A stretch of 64,000 nt of DNA from Fallopia convolvulus (Eukaryota > Streptophyta > Magnoliopsida > Caryophyllales > Polygonaceae). The translations under genes and the position numbers were made by a program. The stretch spans positions 40,208,707-40,272,706 of the forward strand of contig OZ024736.1 in NCBI GenBank assembly GCA_964016875.1, in the 5' to 3' direction. Position 1 is the first letter of the stretch; the number at the start of each line of letters is the position of its first letter. A model generated the notes under the pieces. That model saw only the letters and a program-made list of their open reading frames with translations, ran no database searches and was not told where the DNA came from. This document shows, piece by piece, positions 23,880-35,400 of the stretch.

Positions 23880-24130
23880 CATGAGAGATTCAGTCCCTTT
23901 GTAGGAAGGAGTTGAAGCAATATGTAGGGAAAATAATTTGTAGGAGAGTAAAAAAATAAGATTCTAACTGAGCATACAGGTGACTATAAGGAAGAGTATG
24001 GAAGGTTAGATGACTATGTTGATGAGGTGAACAAGTCTAACCCATGGTCTACATGTTTTGTGGTTGTTGACAACCAAGCTCATTCAGGGAAAGAGTTGCT
24101 CAAGAATTTGTATGTGTGTTTTCATGCCAT
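23880..24130 (+). pseudogene. MULE transposase fragment
   Basis: The translation contains IQSLCRKELKQYVGKIICRR followed by GDYKEEYGRLDDYVDEVNKS, NPWST and LYVCFHAM. This order (CRRAK, Y..L..Y..E...NPGST, ..LYVCF.A) is characteristic of MuDR-type transposases before the catalytic domain. The motif 'gctcattcagggaaagagttg' occurs on both sides (23831-23853 and 24077-24099), indicating internal rearrangement. Only this short part remains. Confidence 0.6.
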
Positions 24131-24170
24131 GTTGATGAGGTGAACAGGTTTAGTCCTAGGCCCATTATCT

Positions 24171-24302
24171 ACCTTGGGTTGGGCTTAGCAAGTTATTGTT
24201 ACCTGCCCGTTATCTACCTTTACTTAACTACTAACTACCTTGGGTTAGGCTTAGCGAGTTATTGCTACCCGCCCGTTATCTACCTTACTTAACCTATTGA
24301 TG
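24171..24302. repeat. 66-bp tandem duplication
   Basis: The unit beginning 'accttgggttgggcttagca' at 24171 is repeated from 24237 with a few substitutions. It lies within the copia-like remnant. Confidence 0.85.
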
Positions 24303-24470
24303 TCCAAGTGTCAACTAGCCACCTAGTTGAACTTGAGGGAGCATGTTGAAATACCTATCCCACATTTAAAATCCAAAGAGAAACAAGCCTAGTATGTATA
24401 CCCTTGGGTTACTCCTATTTACAATTAGTTTTAGAATGGAACCTCATGGGCTTATATGTTGGGACTAATG

Positions 24471-25354
24471 CGCATGTGCGCTCATACGGACACATCCCCA
24501 TTCTACCTATCTGTCAGCCCACGAACTTTATCAGTGTAGATACATTCCCTGATTCGTGGTTTATGTTGGCCAACGAGTGAAGATGAATTGAGTCATGATC
24601 AGATTGTGGTCAGGACACATGTAGACATTCTCAACTCAAGGACCTCTAAAAAGTGTAATGTTCTTCATAAAAAAATAATTTGATAAGGGCATACATTCTC
24701 AACCCATGCCACACGTAGACATTACTTTTACCAAATCAAGCTTTTGCATTAGGAGCTGTCACTAGTTAACAGTCAATTGTAATGGAAGACTCCTTGATAG
24801 TAAACTTTTCGATCATGAAGTTCTTTAAAAGAGAAAGGTGAATCTCTAGCATTGGCACCATCAATAACCTATATATTGATTGTTGGCGTTGTGACCCATG
24901 ACACTCATCTTCACTTGTCCTTTGATGAAGATGAATGGACTTGATGACAATGTGGATTTCAATTCGGACTTGTTACTGACTTTGACTGGTTGCATTTTAT
25001 TTATTTATTATTTGGTAAAGAATACATGATCCCAAGCAGATACTTGACACAAGACATTTTTCTGGAGATTTGCTTGTAATACAAGATCTTGCATGGGGGC
25101 GAGTAGATCAACGACGACCTCCGAGAACTACATGTTACTAAGAAAACACACTTTTCGATTTTAATGAAATTATTAAATATGTCAATTAAAAATTAGTAAA
25201 ATGTCATAATCAATACTAGTTGTGAATTTAAATAATGCTATACAACATAGATAAGAAAAAGCTTAAACACAATTTACTCAATAAAAGGGATCTAATGCAA
25301 AAATAACATAATAAAGGTACGTATATAATTTTGTCCAATAATATAATAAGCCTC
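24471..25354. other. Intergenic DNA, no gene seen
   Basis: No coding sequence or transposon structure could be recognised. Confidence 0.45.
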
Positions 25355-26120
25355 TCCGCTTTCCGGAGGAAATTCGTTCTAGGATCTCCAAGTATGATTT
25401 GGAATGTCTCTCTTGTTCCTAGTGGTGCATCTGATACTTTATGAATAAAAATACATTCAATCCCGACGACAGCCAAACCCAATTTAGCCCAAACAGTATT
25501 AGCTTGTTCATTTGCAAACAAATGGACGATTGTAAAAATGCAAACAATACAAACCCGAAATGCTCCACCATCGGGAGCAAGAACCCCGATAAAAGGAAAA
25601 GGGTGAAAGCTAAAGGGGTAAAGCGCCCACAAAATCAATTTAAACTTAACTTTGATGGTGCAATAAATAATGATGGTGTCTTTTTTGTTGGATTCATCCT
25701 TCGTGACCACCAGGCACACTAGTTTGCTTGGACGGTGGACTACTTGGCCGTCATTTTGTCCTGATGACTGAAGCTGTTGTGCTTCGAATGGGGATTCTTG
25801 AGGCCATCAACGTGGCGTTCCCCACATCAAGATTTAAGGTGACAACTTGCAGTTTGTTAAAGCTGTGCAGGGTGATTGGAGCTGTCCATGGGAGATTGAG
25901 CTTGTTCGAACGGATATTCAGTCTGCTAGGCCACTTTCAAACTTGGATTATTTCTCACGTCTTCCGAGAAGCTAATTCTGTTGCGAAACTATATCGTTGG
26001 ATCTTTTCGACATGTCTCTTTCTTCCCGATTGTCTTCAACACGATCCTTAGGGACCTCATCCGCAAAGATGCTCTAAAATAGTTTACCTCTCTTTAATGA
26101 ATTCATGAAATTAATAAAGA
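25355..26120 (+). mobile_element. 5'-truncated LINE fragment (linker and RNase H)
   Basis: It begins in the linker just before RNase H (an EEIRSRISKYDLECLS block homologous to the one at 6.45 kb), then QFKLNFDGAINNDGVFFVGFILRD at about 25620-25710 and, after frame changes, GGLLGRHFVLMTEAVVLR and ISHVFREANSVAK. The 3' end is A-rich (aattaataaagaaag). No target duplication was identified. It is a more diverged member of the same LINE group. Confidence 0.8.
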
Positions 26121-26954
26121 AAGTAAACTCTAAGATGGGAGGTCCACTTCGGGCCATGACAGGCCTCGTGAGTGTGTGACCACCCTCTCTAAACTCTACT
26201 TAACTCGCCCAGAAGTAGCTGTCTTCTAGGGTTTCTGCTACTGAACGTACGTTTCAAACCCAGTTGCAAACTGCACCTCTTCATTTTTTTAATAAAAAAG
26301 TCAATTCATATTTTAATTCGATTAAAAAAGTGTATATACTTCAAGTTACATGATGAGTATATGAATATGTATGAGCCCCCACATTCTCAGAATTCAATTT
26401 GCATATAATACCCAAGAATTATATATCTTTTGTGTGACTATAGTTTTATCTAGCTTTGTACTGCCATGTGAAGATTGACGCTGACTAATACCAAGAAGAC
26501 TTGGGCAATTTGGATGGCAAATACCCCCATTTATGTCACTTAGTTCCGGTTTGGATAGCCAAATATAATAAGTTAAATAAATTATACGGAGTATTACATG
26601 TATAATTTAATTTAATATCACATGTAATATATTAAGTTGTGTTAAATTATTTTAAATTATAAATTTAATGTTATATATAATACATTAAATTGTATTTATT
26701 TAACTATATAAAATATTAATGTAACGTAACTTAATACAAATTCGTTGATCCTATATGAATTAAGAGATAGAGAAACTTCCAATTAATTATATGTGGAGAT
26801 TTTTGGTTCCAAACCCCCTACGCTATAATACTAATCACGTGATTATCCGAGTGGATCAAAGTTTGTTGCGTGATGAAAATTTTCATCGTAGGGTGGCTAA
26901 TACTCCGTTTGTTGCGTGATGTCATTTGTTGCGTGATTATTGTTTTTATTGGTG
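26121..26954. other. Intergenic DNA, AT-rich
   Basis: No gene is visible. About 26580-26720 is a low-complexity ttaaatt-type stretch. Confidence 0.45.
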
Positions 26955-27130
26955 GAACCAGCAGTTCCACCCGGTTTGGAACCGCCGGTTCACCTGTACT
27001 GGGGGTGGAGGAACCGGAACCGCCGTTTCACCTGTTCCGGGGGTGGAGGAACCGGAACCGTAGTGAGAATCGGAACCCGGTTCCGGCCGGTTTCCCGCCA
27101 GTTCCGTGGAACCGGAATCCATGTCTAAAC
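26955..27130. repeat. GC-rich 'ggaaccgg' repeat patch with internal duplication
   Basis: A dense array of ccggttcc/ggaaccgg motifs. A segment 'ttcacctgt..(c/t)gggggtggaggaaccggaaccg' is present twice in tandem (about 26989 and 27027). It is similar in style to 15675-15965 and is probably a hAT-type subterminal fragment. No termini were found. Confidence 0.5.
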
Positions 27131-27462
27131 CGTGCCAAAGCTTAAATTATTTTGTTGTTTCTTACACTTGAGAATTGAACCTGGATTTCAGTTATTTCAC
27201 CCTCACACCTCTGAATTAACAGAAGAAGAAAATTGCATTTCCACTCTATTTCCTCTCATGAACTAAAAAGCTTAAATTGAAAACAATTCCAAATAAGCAT
27301 CCTTGTTAAAAACAATTCCAACAAACACACAAATGAAAAACAGTCAAACTACAAGCAAGTCACTGAAAGATTCACATAACCCTATCCTTGTTTTTGAGCT
27401 CAAGTTTGCATATAACCTATGCAATTTAGTATTTTACCACACTTGTTTCTTGTGATGCTTAC

Positions 27463-28666
27463 CTGTTGCTCAAAAGATAGGCAAAGCCTCTTCACCTCCT
27501 CTTCATAAAATGCTTTGTGAACCAGCTGGCTCTCCCCATAGGATAACCTGGAAAATATGGACTGATAGGGAGGATATTTCTCCATCACACCACGGACCTA
27601 CAAAAGGAACAATCTTAAAGACCAGTGCATGTTTTACTCTGTTTTGACATGGAAAACATGATTTATTATCAATTTATCTTCATTGTTCAACCACAGAAGT
27701 TTCCATCCACTATAATAATATTTTTGTCATAGACTCCTACAAGGCAACAATAATTTTGTTCATTAACATCTTTCTCCTATAGTTGGCAGGTCAGCCTGAA
27801 AATTTTTGTCTAGATCAAAACCTTACCATTCTCAATTCTCATGGATAAGGAAACCAACAAGCTACCTACCAAGTGCCAGAAAATTCTTTATCACTGAAAT
27901 TTTGCTCCAATGAACTAACTGATGTCCGTAATTTAATTGCAATGTACAAAACTCAAAGTGGAGCTAGAGCAGAATGGCTTTTGGTGCGGACTGCAGACAG
28001 TCCAGTATAAACGTACAGTATGTAACTAAGGATGGACACTTAGCCTTCAGTCTAGGTAATCCAAGACAATAAGCATCAAGGATATAAAACTTGAGATATA
28101 TTTTAAAGTACCTGATCCATATCTTCACCTAAAGCAAGCTCCTCATGACCATACGGGTACCTGGAGTACATGCTTAAGGTAAGACAAAAATTGTAATTGG
28201 AAGCAAGCAAAATTACAATATAAAATGCAGGGGTGCTTACAAAAGACCGAAATTTGAATACAACTTCTTCCGATCCTCCCTTGTAAGCTCAGTGCCAATG
28301 CTGCCGAAAATAAACAGGAATTGTAAGGATATATTACATTCCTTTTGTAGTTCATTCACAGACAAGTCTCAAACATTAAACCATAGATGCCTCAACGGTA
28401 TCCTTCGCCTGTTTATTGTGATATTGACAGCTATCCGCCTCAAAGGCCAGCAGGTCACATATGATCTCTGAGGTTGCCCCGCCTAGTTTCTGTAGTGCAA
28501 AATCAATATGAATAAGAGAGCCAAACCCAAAATTTCAAAACAGCTAAAATTTAACAAGAAGATAGATAGTAAAGTGAAAATTGACCTGACAAAACCTGTA
28601 GAAATCTTCAAGGTATGCTTTGTAGAGAGTATTCCTCATAATCTCAATGTTCATATCATCCAAGTC
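27463..28666 (-). pseudogene. V-type H+-ATPase subunit d gene remnant (five internal exons)
   Basis: The minus strand keeps five consecutive exons of the V-ATPase V0 subunit d gene with their introns: 28586-28666 ([10 protein letters not shown]...), 28409-28489 (KLGGATSEIICDLLAFEAD...), 28241-28300 (SIGTELTREDRKKLYSNFG), 28112-28160 (LYPYGHEELALGEDMDQ) and 27463-27597 (VRGVMEKYPPYQSIF...FEQQ). Phases join correctly except in the second exon. There the sequence after '...FEAD' lacks 5 nt relative to the known protein, shifting the frame, and its donor is GC instead of GT. The N-terminal half and the final C-terminal exon are not found between 26.9 and 28.96 kb. In intact form this protein is the stalk subunit that couples V1 to V0. 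A pseudogene is the best call; unrecognised distant exons or a sequencing error are the alternatives. Confidence 0.88.
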
Positions 28667-28672
28667 CTGTGA

Positions 28673-28784
28673 AACAAGGCGAAAAACCTAGAGCATGTCT
28701 TGACATTAAATCCTAACCTTTTCCAATAACATATAGAAGAGATCATGCATTCATGGGTCGAACAAGGCGAAAAACCTAGAGCAT
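28673..28784. repeat. 24-bp direct repeat pair
   Basis: The sequence aacaaggcgaaaaacctaga plus gcat occurs at 28673-28696 and again at 28761-28784, just upstream of the surviving pseudogene exons. Confidence 0.9.
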
Positions 28785-28959
28785 CATCAGTTCATTACTC
28801 ACTAGAGTACTATAAGCATTAAGCACAAATAAGTTAGAATCCTGCACTCTTTTTTTTGAAGTTCCGTCCAAACTAACACGCACAGATAAGTAAAAACCAC
28901 GTGAAAACAAATTGATTGAAGCTCATACACAAAGCAAACAATACAATACAACAATCTTG

Positions 28960-31137
28960 TCAAAAATTATCATCTGGGGCAAAACCCCTCCTAACCATTT
29001 CATCATGAAACTTAAACGCTTCCTGGAGATTTTCCTGGCTAACATAACCATTAATCAGCAACGTATACATTGATCTATCAGGATTAACACCTCTCTCAAT
29101 CATCTTCTGGTACACCAATCTTGCCATCTGCATTCCACCTTGTCTACAGAACCCATCCATTATAGTATTATAAGATATCTTATCAGGCAGAGTCCCTTGG
29201 CCTTCCATTTTACTCAGCAACCTAAAAGCTTTGTCAACATTTTCTTCTCTCATAAATCCATAAATAAGAGTGTTGTAAGTAACGCTATCCGGAACAAGGC
29301 CTCTTGCAATCATCTTCTCAAGGAATGAATCTGCCATTGTTGCATCACCTGATCTGCAATAGCCTTTTATAATGGTGTTAGATGTGACAACAGTGGGTTC
29401 AATACCTTTTCCAAGCATCTCATCCCAAATCCTTAAGGCCTCAGAGACACGACCCATACTGCAAAATCCATTGATTAAGATACTATAGGTAACATGGTTT
29501 GGATAAATGCTCTGATTAATCATGTCCGTCCAAAGTTCATGAGCTTTCTCCATGTTACCTTCCTTGCAGAATCCATCAAGCAGAGTGTTATACGTGACAA
29601 TGTCTGGCTTGAGATTCTTCTGAAGCATATTCTCAAACAAGGATACTGCTTTGTTCATATTCCCATCTTTGCAATATCCATGAATCAGTGTTGTGTAAGT
29701 ACAGAAATCAGGAAAAATGCCTCTTTGCACCATCTCATCAAAAAGCTGATCAGCTTCAGAGAGCTTATTTTCCTTGCACAGGCCATTCAATAACGTGTTG
29801 TAAGTCACCACATCCATTATACAGCCTTGCTTCACCATTTCATCTCTTATTTTCATAGCATCAGACGTAACCCCACTTTTACAAAACCCATCTATCAGAA
29901 TGGTATACACAATGCTGTCTGCAACTACTGCTGCTGCCTTCATACGTTCAAAATACTTAACTGCTCAATCAAGATGCTTGTTCCTGGCTAGAACCCTAAT
30001 AATTAAACTGAAACTAAGCAAATCAGGAGGAACGCCTCTCTGAGACATTTCGTCGAACAGCTTCTCTGCTTCAACAATGTCGTTCCTTTTACAGCAATCC
30101 AAAATCAATGAATTGTAGGTTGCAGTATCAGGATTCGGCCCAACTCTCCACATTTTGTGTAGCACTTCCCTCGCTCTTCCATATCTCCTTTCCTTACACA
30201 ACACACTTATGATAGAATTATAGGTAAATAAGACTGGTTTCAAGCCCTTGCTCTGCATCAAAGCCATGATATCAAAAGCTTTGTCTACATTCTTCTCCCG
30301 ATCGTAAGCGGCAATCAGTGTATTATAAGTCACAATATCAGGAGAAATCCCTCTCCCTTCCATTGCCGACAAAAACGACATGGCACTATCTATTTTCCCT
30401 TCTTTACACAATGCATTGATCATTATGTTCAGGCTATACACATTTATTTGAGTACCACTTCTAACAGCTTCATCGTAGATTTGCCATGCCAAATCAACCC
30501 ACCCGGCCTTCACTAATCCACCAAGAAGACTATTACAAGCATTAACGGAAACACAGATGCCCTTACTAGCCAACAACCGGTATACCTCTGAGGCCTCCCG
30601 AAGCTTCCTAGCCTGCACATAAGTCCTAACGAACAGATCAAAAACTCCCGAATTCGAACCACAACTGCTACAACTACTGATCAGAGAATCCACAATCTCA
30701 ACCCTAGAAACTCCGCTTTTGCGAATCATTCGGAGGATAAAAGCTTGCGCATCCGATAGCCTTCTACCTCTAAACAGGAAATGAATCATAGCACTCAGAG
30801 AGAGCGTCGAGTGCCGAAAATTGTGAGGATTCGCCGAGACGACGTCGACGAAGGTCAGGCCCATAGGCAGGTTTTCACGGCACCGACGGAGAACCTCGAC
30901 GATATCGAAGGGGCTTAATGGGAAGAAATTGGAGGCGTTTTGGAAGAAACTGTACTGACCTCTCTTTAAACACGTCATGATTCTTTCCACGGCAAATGAA
31001 TCCGGCTTAATCGGCGATCCCGCCGGCGTTGGCGGGATGACATGGGGTACTTCGGCTGGTGAAACGCAGAGAGATCGGAGGAGCGAGAAACGGGGTTGAA
31101 GGTATCCAGATGAAGGCGTTTGCAACAGGGATTTCAT
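28960..31137 (-). CDS. P-class pentatricopeptide repeat protein, At5g01110-like, broken by one in-frame TGA
   Basis: An intronless minus-strand frame of 726 codons runs from ATG at 31137 to TGA at 28960-28962, with a single internal TGA at codon 391. Both halves are in the same frame and would give 725 residues, close to the length I recall for Arabidopsis At5g01110 (about 729 aa), whose sequence order it follows, including the N-terminal LSLSAMIHFL and SGVSRVEIVDSL segments and the closing 'EMVRRGFAPDDNF'. From about residue 185 onward, 35-residue PPR units of the 'VTYNTLI.G.CK.G....A..L...M...G..PD' type follow one another to the C-terminus. PPR proteins bind organellar RNA. A P-class protein lacks E/DYW editing domains, and none are seen here. 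The first 40 residues are plausibly an organelle targeting peptide. The gene is divergent from the SPP gene. Confidence 0.92.
29965..29967 (-). other. Premature stop codon in PPR gene
   Basis: Minus-strand context is NKHLD-TGA-AVKYFERM, with the frame identical on both sides. TGA sits where a basic residue is expected (LD-R/K-A is usual in PPR helices). A CGA-to-TGA transition would explain it. Confidence 0.9.
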
Positions 31138-32433
31138 TGACTGTGGTCAAGGAAATGGCATTTGAGTTGAGAATCCATTGATTTTTTAGTGGAGCGCGGC
31201 AAACTCAACCTAACAACAGAATGGAGGTGTAACTTTAGGGGGTGTTGTTTCTTCTCTTCACAGAATCGCTGCTTCTCCCCGGAAAAATATTTCTCATATG
31301 GGATAGGTCTACGAAAATAATTCGATTCTTTCCATTTCATAAAAAAAGATTTTATCCTTTTCAGTTTGTTTATACAGTATTTATTAAAAAAAATTGTATA
31401 TTTACTTCTTTTTTTTCATTGTAAAAGCCTGTATAGCTATAATGCTAGAGTGCTTATACTTTAATTTACAGTACAGTATATAATATATATGTATAGTGTG
31501 CAAATTATTTACTTTTTAAAGTTTTCTTGAAAAGTTGGATCTCACTTAGAAAATTAGTAAGTTCATTTTAAACAGTCAATGTGGATACAACTTGATACAA
31601 TCGACAATTCAACATAAACAATTGATGTCGGATAGGATACTGAGTGAAGGGATTTATTCCAATAAACTTCCCAAATTGTTTTGAATGTATATGTGATATT
31701 TTGTTACTTAAAAGGAGAAGAGATCGTTTGTTTTACTACTATTTTAAGGAAACCTGCATTGTTAAAGATCATTTATTTTGATTTTTTGAATGTATATGTG
31801 ATATTTTACTATTTAAGGAGAAGATCGTTTGTTTTGAATGTGTAGGTTAAAATCAGGTATCTAATCGCAAAGGAAACCTCTAAGCCTGCATAATTAATTA
31901 TACGGTATCTACGTGTGTTTCCGTAAAGAGAAGGTACGTTTCATAAAGCTTAGCTGGCAACTTTTGATTGGACATGGCGCTTCACTATACGTGTTCCGCT
32001 GAGCTGGCATCTGTAGCCGATTACCGTTTTCATTTCCCCGTCAACGTTAAAGTGTCTCCACGTCACCCCTTTCAGCGTGGCGGGAGAGATTGAGAGAAGA
32101 AGGCAGACGAGCCAGATCCAGTTCGCTTGGTATTTCTCTCTTTTTTTACTTTCTTGGTTGATTGAGTAACCCTTGATGTTGATTTTTTTTAGAAACCCCA
32201 TCTATGACCTAGAAATTGAAGCAAAGTTTTCTGTTTGAATCTGGAAGTTGAATTAACTGGCTCGTGAATTTCTAAACAGGTGTGAATTACTGAAAGAAGT
32301 CCAAAAAGATTTGATCTGTGTTCGCGTTTGATCAATTCAGAGTGAAATTGCGGTACCAGCTTCTACAATTTGGTGTAGATAATCAAGTTTGTTTGTTTAA
32401 ATTTTGGCTCTTGATTTCTTGGTCGCCTCGAAA
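31138..32433. promoter_or_regulatory. Divergent intergenic region between PPR and SPP genes
   Basis: About 1.3 kb separates the two start codons and should hold both promoters and both 5' leaders. A C/G-richer block around 31960-32130 precedes the SPP start and probably contains its transcription start. A possible leader intron runs from about 32130 (gcttg/gtattt) to 32279 (ttctaaacag). A duplicated 'gaatgtatatgtgatatttt' occurs near 31684 and 31787. No TATA element can be assigned with confidence. Confidence 0.45.
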
Positions 32434-35400
32434 ATGAAGAATTGCGAACGTGTAGCGAATCTCGCGCTGGCAGGTTCGGTTTCCCCCTTATTGTCTTTGT
32501 ACCGTTGAGTTTGCGACTGCAATAATTTCTGTTGTGCTGTTTTATTTGGCAATTTAATTGTGTGATTCTTGAATAAGGGCGTTAGTCGAGATTGGTGCTG
32601 AAATTGCATGTAATTCGATTCACAGCTTTGCATACTGAAGGATTTAATGAGATGCCAAGTTTTCTGAATGATGGTGTAACTAGTTGATCATGCTTATCAT
32701 AATGCTGGTGGAGTTTGCTGAAATTCCTAGTCTATTTCTGATATTTTTGGATCTTTTGAATATGTTTCATTAAAGTATTGAACACTAAACATGTAAGTTA
32801 AACTGGGTTAGCCGTTGAGTTTGTGACTATTTTTCCAACAAACTAAAGGTGATCTTAATCATTCTGTTAAAGAGACATTGAGGGGAATGTTTTAAATGTG
32901 TAAGTATTGATGGATAAGCTCCTTCAAAGTTTTGGTTTTTTTTAACTGAGTTTTATCGGTAGATAATAATATCCTTGTGTTAATGGATGAGTTTTCATTG
33001 GGTTTTTTTTTCTATGCATAAGATTGTTCGAAGATTTATGTTTCTAGACCGTAGTCTTGCATAGCGTAAAGAATCTGCTTTCTTTGACAAACATACATCC
33101 TTATATTCTGTTGCTTCTAGTAATACTCCTGGGATTTTTCTTTCTTGCAGGGTTGAGTTTGGCACCTCTTGTTATCAATGTAAATCCAAATTTCAATGTG
33201 ATATTGACTGCTTGCCTAACAGTTTATGTGGGGTGTTACCGGTCTGTCAAGCCAACTCCACCTTCTGTAAGATCACTCTCTCAGCTTTCATTAATTTGCG
33301 CCACCCTACCCCCTCCCCATCAAAGAGAATATGAAATGGGTCTAATTTTAAGTTTGCTTTTGATGCAGGAGACCATGTCAAACGAACATGCTATGAGGTT
33401 TCCCTTGGTTGGAAGCGCAATGCTGTTGTCGCTGTTTTTGCTCTTCAAATTCTTGTCCAAAGACTTGGTCAATGCTGTGCTGACTTGCTATTTCTTTGTC
33501 CTTGGGATCCTTGCCCTTTCGTACGTTTCTATTCATATAGACCATTCTACATACTTTTTATCTGTATAGTTGGAATGGCCTTTACTTTATAGCACAACTT
33601 TTGATGATATAGTTGTTTGTTTAAATTTTTTTTGTTGGTTGCCAGGGCCACGCTGCTGCCTGCAATTAAACGCTTCCTGCCAAATCACTGGAATGAGAAT
33701 GTTATTGAATGGCGTTTTCCTTATTTTCAGTGTATGCTACCCCCCTCAGTTCGCATTACTTTATGATACTAAACTTTATCTCAGAAGTATGCTAATGATG
33801 GCAAAATCTTTATAAACTGGGATGCATTGGAGGAAAAGGTGATTAATAGTGTGACAGGATGACTTGTTTCTCTATGCATATTGCCTACCTTGTTATATAC
33901 TCATGCTTAGCCATATGATAGGGGTTTGCGAATGATTACAACCATTGTTAGAATGCATTTTCAGATGCTTAGCATAATACTCAAGGGGTTTTGGGGAATT
34001 GTGGTCATTGACCCTATACAAGTTCATTAAACATCTTTGAAGAAAAGCTAGTTGCTATATATCTCAGGCATCTTGTGTAGTCCTACGCATATATTGCGGA
34101 AAGCCTTCTCTCTATATTTGTTTGAATCATCTAATTTGATATCCATATAAATCTGGCTTGCTGTTTGTAATTTGTCTTCTTTTTTTTGTTTATTGCAGCA
34201 TTGGAAATTGAATTCACCAGATCGCAGGTTGTGGCTGCAATTCCTGGGGCCTTCTTTTGTGCTTGGTATGCTTCAAAGAAGCATTGGCTGGCTAACAATA
34301 TATTAGGCCTCTCCTTTTGCATTCAGGTTTGGGTTTTCTCTGAGTTTCAGTTCATAGCCAGCCAATAAAGTCAGTGCCTTTTTTTGAGCCATGTACATAA
34401 CTTAGGCGTGTCAATTTTTCCAACAATGTTGCAGGGGATTGAAATGCTTTCTCTTGGGTCTTTCAAGACTGGTGCCATTCTCTTGGTAAGAAGTTGCATA
34501 CTAATGTATTATGAGTTCTTGTTTTATTCAACTTTTCCTGACAATCAATGTCCAGATGTGGACTTTTAGTTTGTCATAGTATCAATTACTTCGTGTTGCT
34601 AATTTTAGAACTAATTTTTCTTGAGTTTGCTTATTATAACTCTAATCTTGAACAAGCTTAAACCTTTTAAGCTTATAAGTGAACATATTAACAGATACTA
34701 GCTCATCTTAGCTCCTCATTTCCCCAAGAATTGTAGCTTATATCGATACCTTCTTCTTTCTGCCAGTAATGTTCTGCTAGCACAAAAGTCTAAGCCTTGT
34801 GTCTGGAAGTAAATTAGAACGGTTGAGGATGAAATTTTAAGTTCTAATCTATGTTTAAGAGTCTCATTATTACAAATTAAAACCCTACATAGGAAAAAAT
34901 GAGCTCTATAAAAAAATAATACTAAATAAATACAGTACAATCTAGCAGAATATTTCCAAATAAGGGTTTTTAACCTACACTCTTAGAAAGCGTAAATTTT
35001 GATAAAGATTTTCCCCATTTCATCAGAAAAGCTCTGTTTTGGTTCATCATATTCCCCTCTATGGCACATTGCAGGGCGGTCTGTTTTTCTATGATATCTT
35101 CTGGGTCTTCTTTACTCCAGTGATGGTTAGTGTAGCAAAATCCTTTGATGCACCGATAAAGGTAATTGTCTCTATTGATAATAATCTGTCTTTTGCCATC
35201 AATCTGCCCTCCAGTGAACCATCTAGTCTATTGTAATTCGTCATGTGTGTTTATTTTCATTACCTGCAGCTTTTATTCCCAACAGCAGATCCATCAAGAC
35301 CATTTTCCATGTTAGGATTGGGTGACATTGTTATCCCTGGTGAGTTAAAAGGATGCAGACTTAACACTTTTAGGCTTTCTTCGTCATGATTTATTGATAC

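Larger units (their letters stand above)
23090..24470 (+). mobile_element. Ty1/copia-like remnant containing a MULE transposase fragment
   Basis: A degraded primer-binding site (tgatatcaaac, about 23511-23521) is followed by a copia gag start at 23679. After a foreign MULE-like segment come a purine-rich tract (aacttgagggagca, about 24330-24343) and a TGTTGAAATACC start at about 24344 that looks like a 3' LTR beginning with TG. The upstream 0.4 kb would be LTR/leader but was not matched to the 3' side. RT and integrase are absent. Boundaries are uncertain. Confidence 0.5.

Noticed and set aside
24150..24310. Possible CRISPR-like direct repeats
   Set aside because: Just a two-unit 66-bp tandem duplication in a eukaryotic transposon remnant. 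No spacer-repeat alternation.
25228..25719. 163-codon minus-strand open frame overlapping the LINE fragment
   Set aside because: It is antisense to the LINE linker/RNase H homology on the plus strand, which is the recognisable coding sense. No domain was seen in the minus frame.
33057..33569. 170-codon plus-strand frame in the SPP gene
   Set aside because: It reads through intron sequence. The first part and the retained intron stretch are not SPP-like, and the splice-consistent exons give the full 344-aa protein instead.
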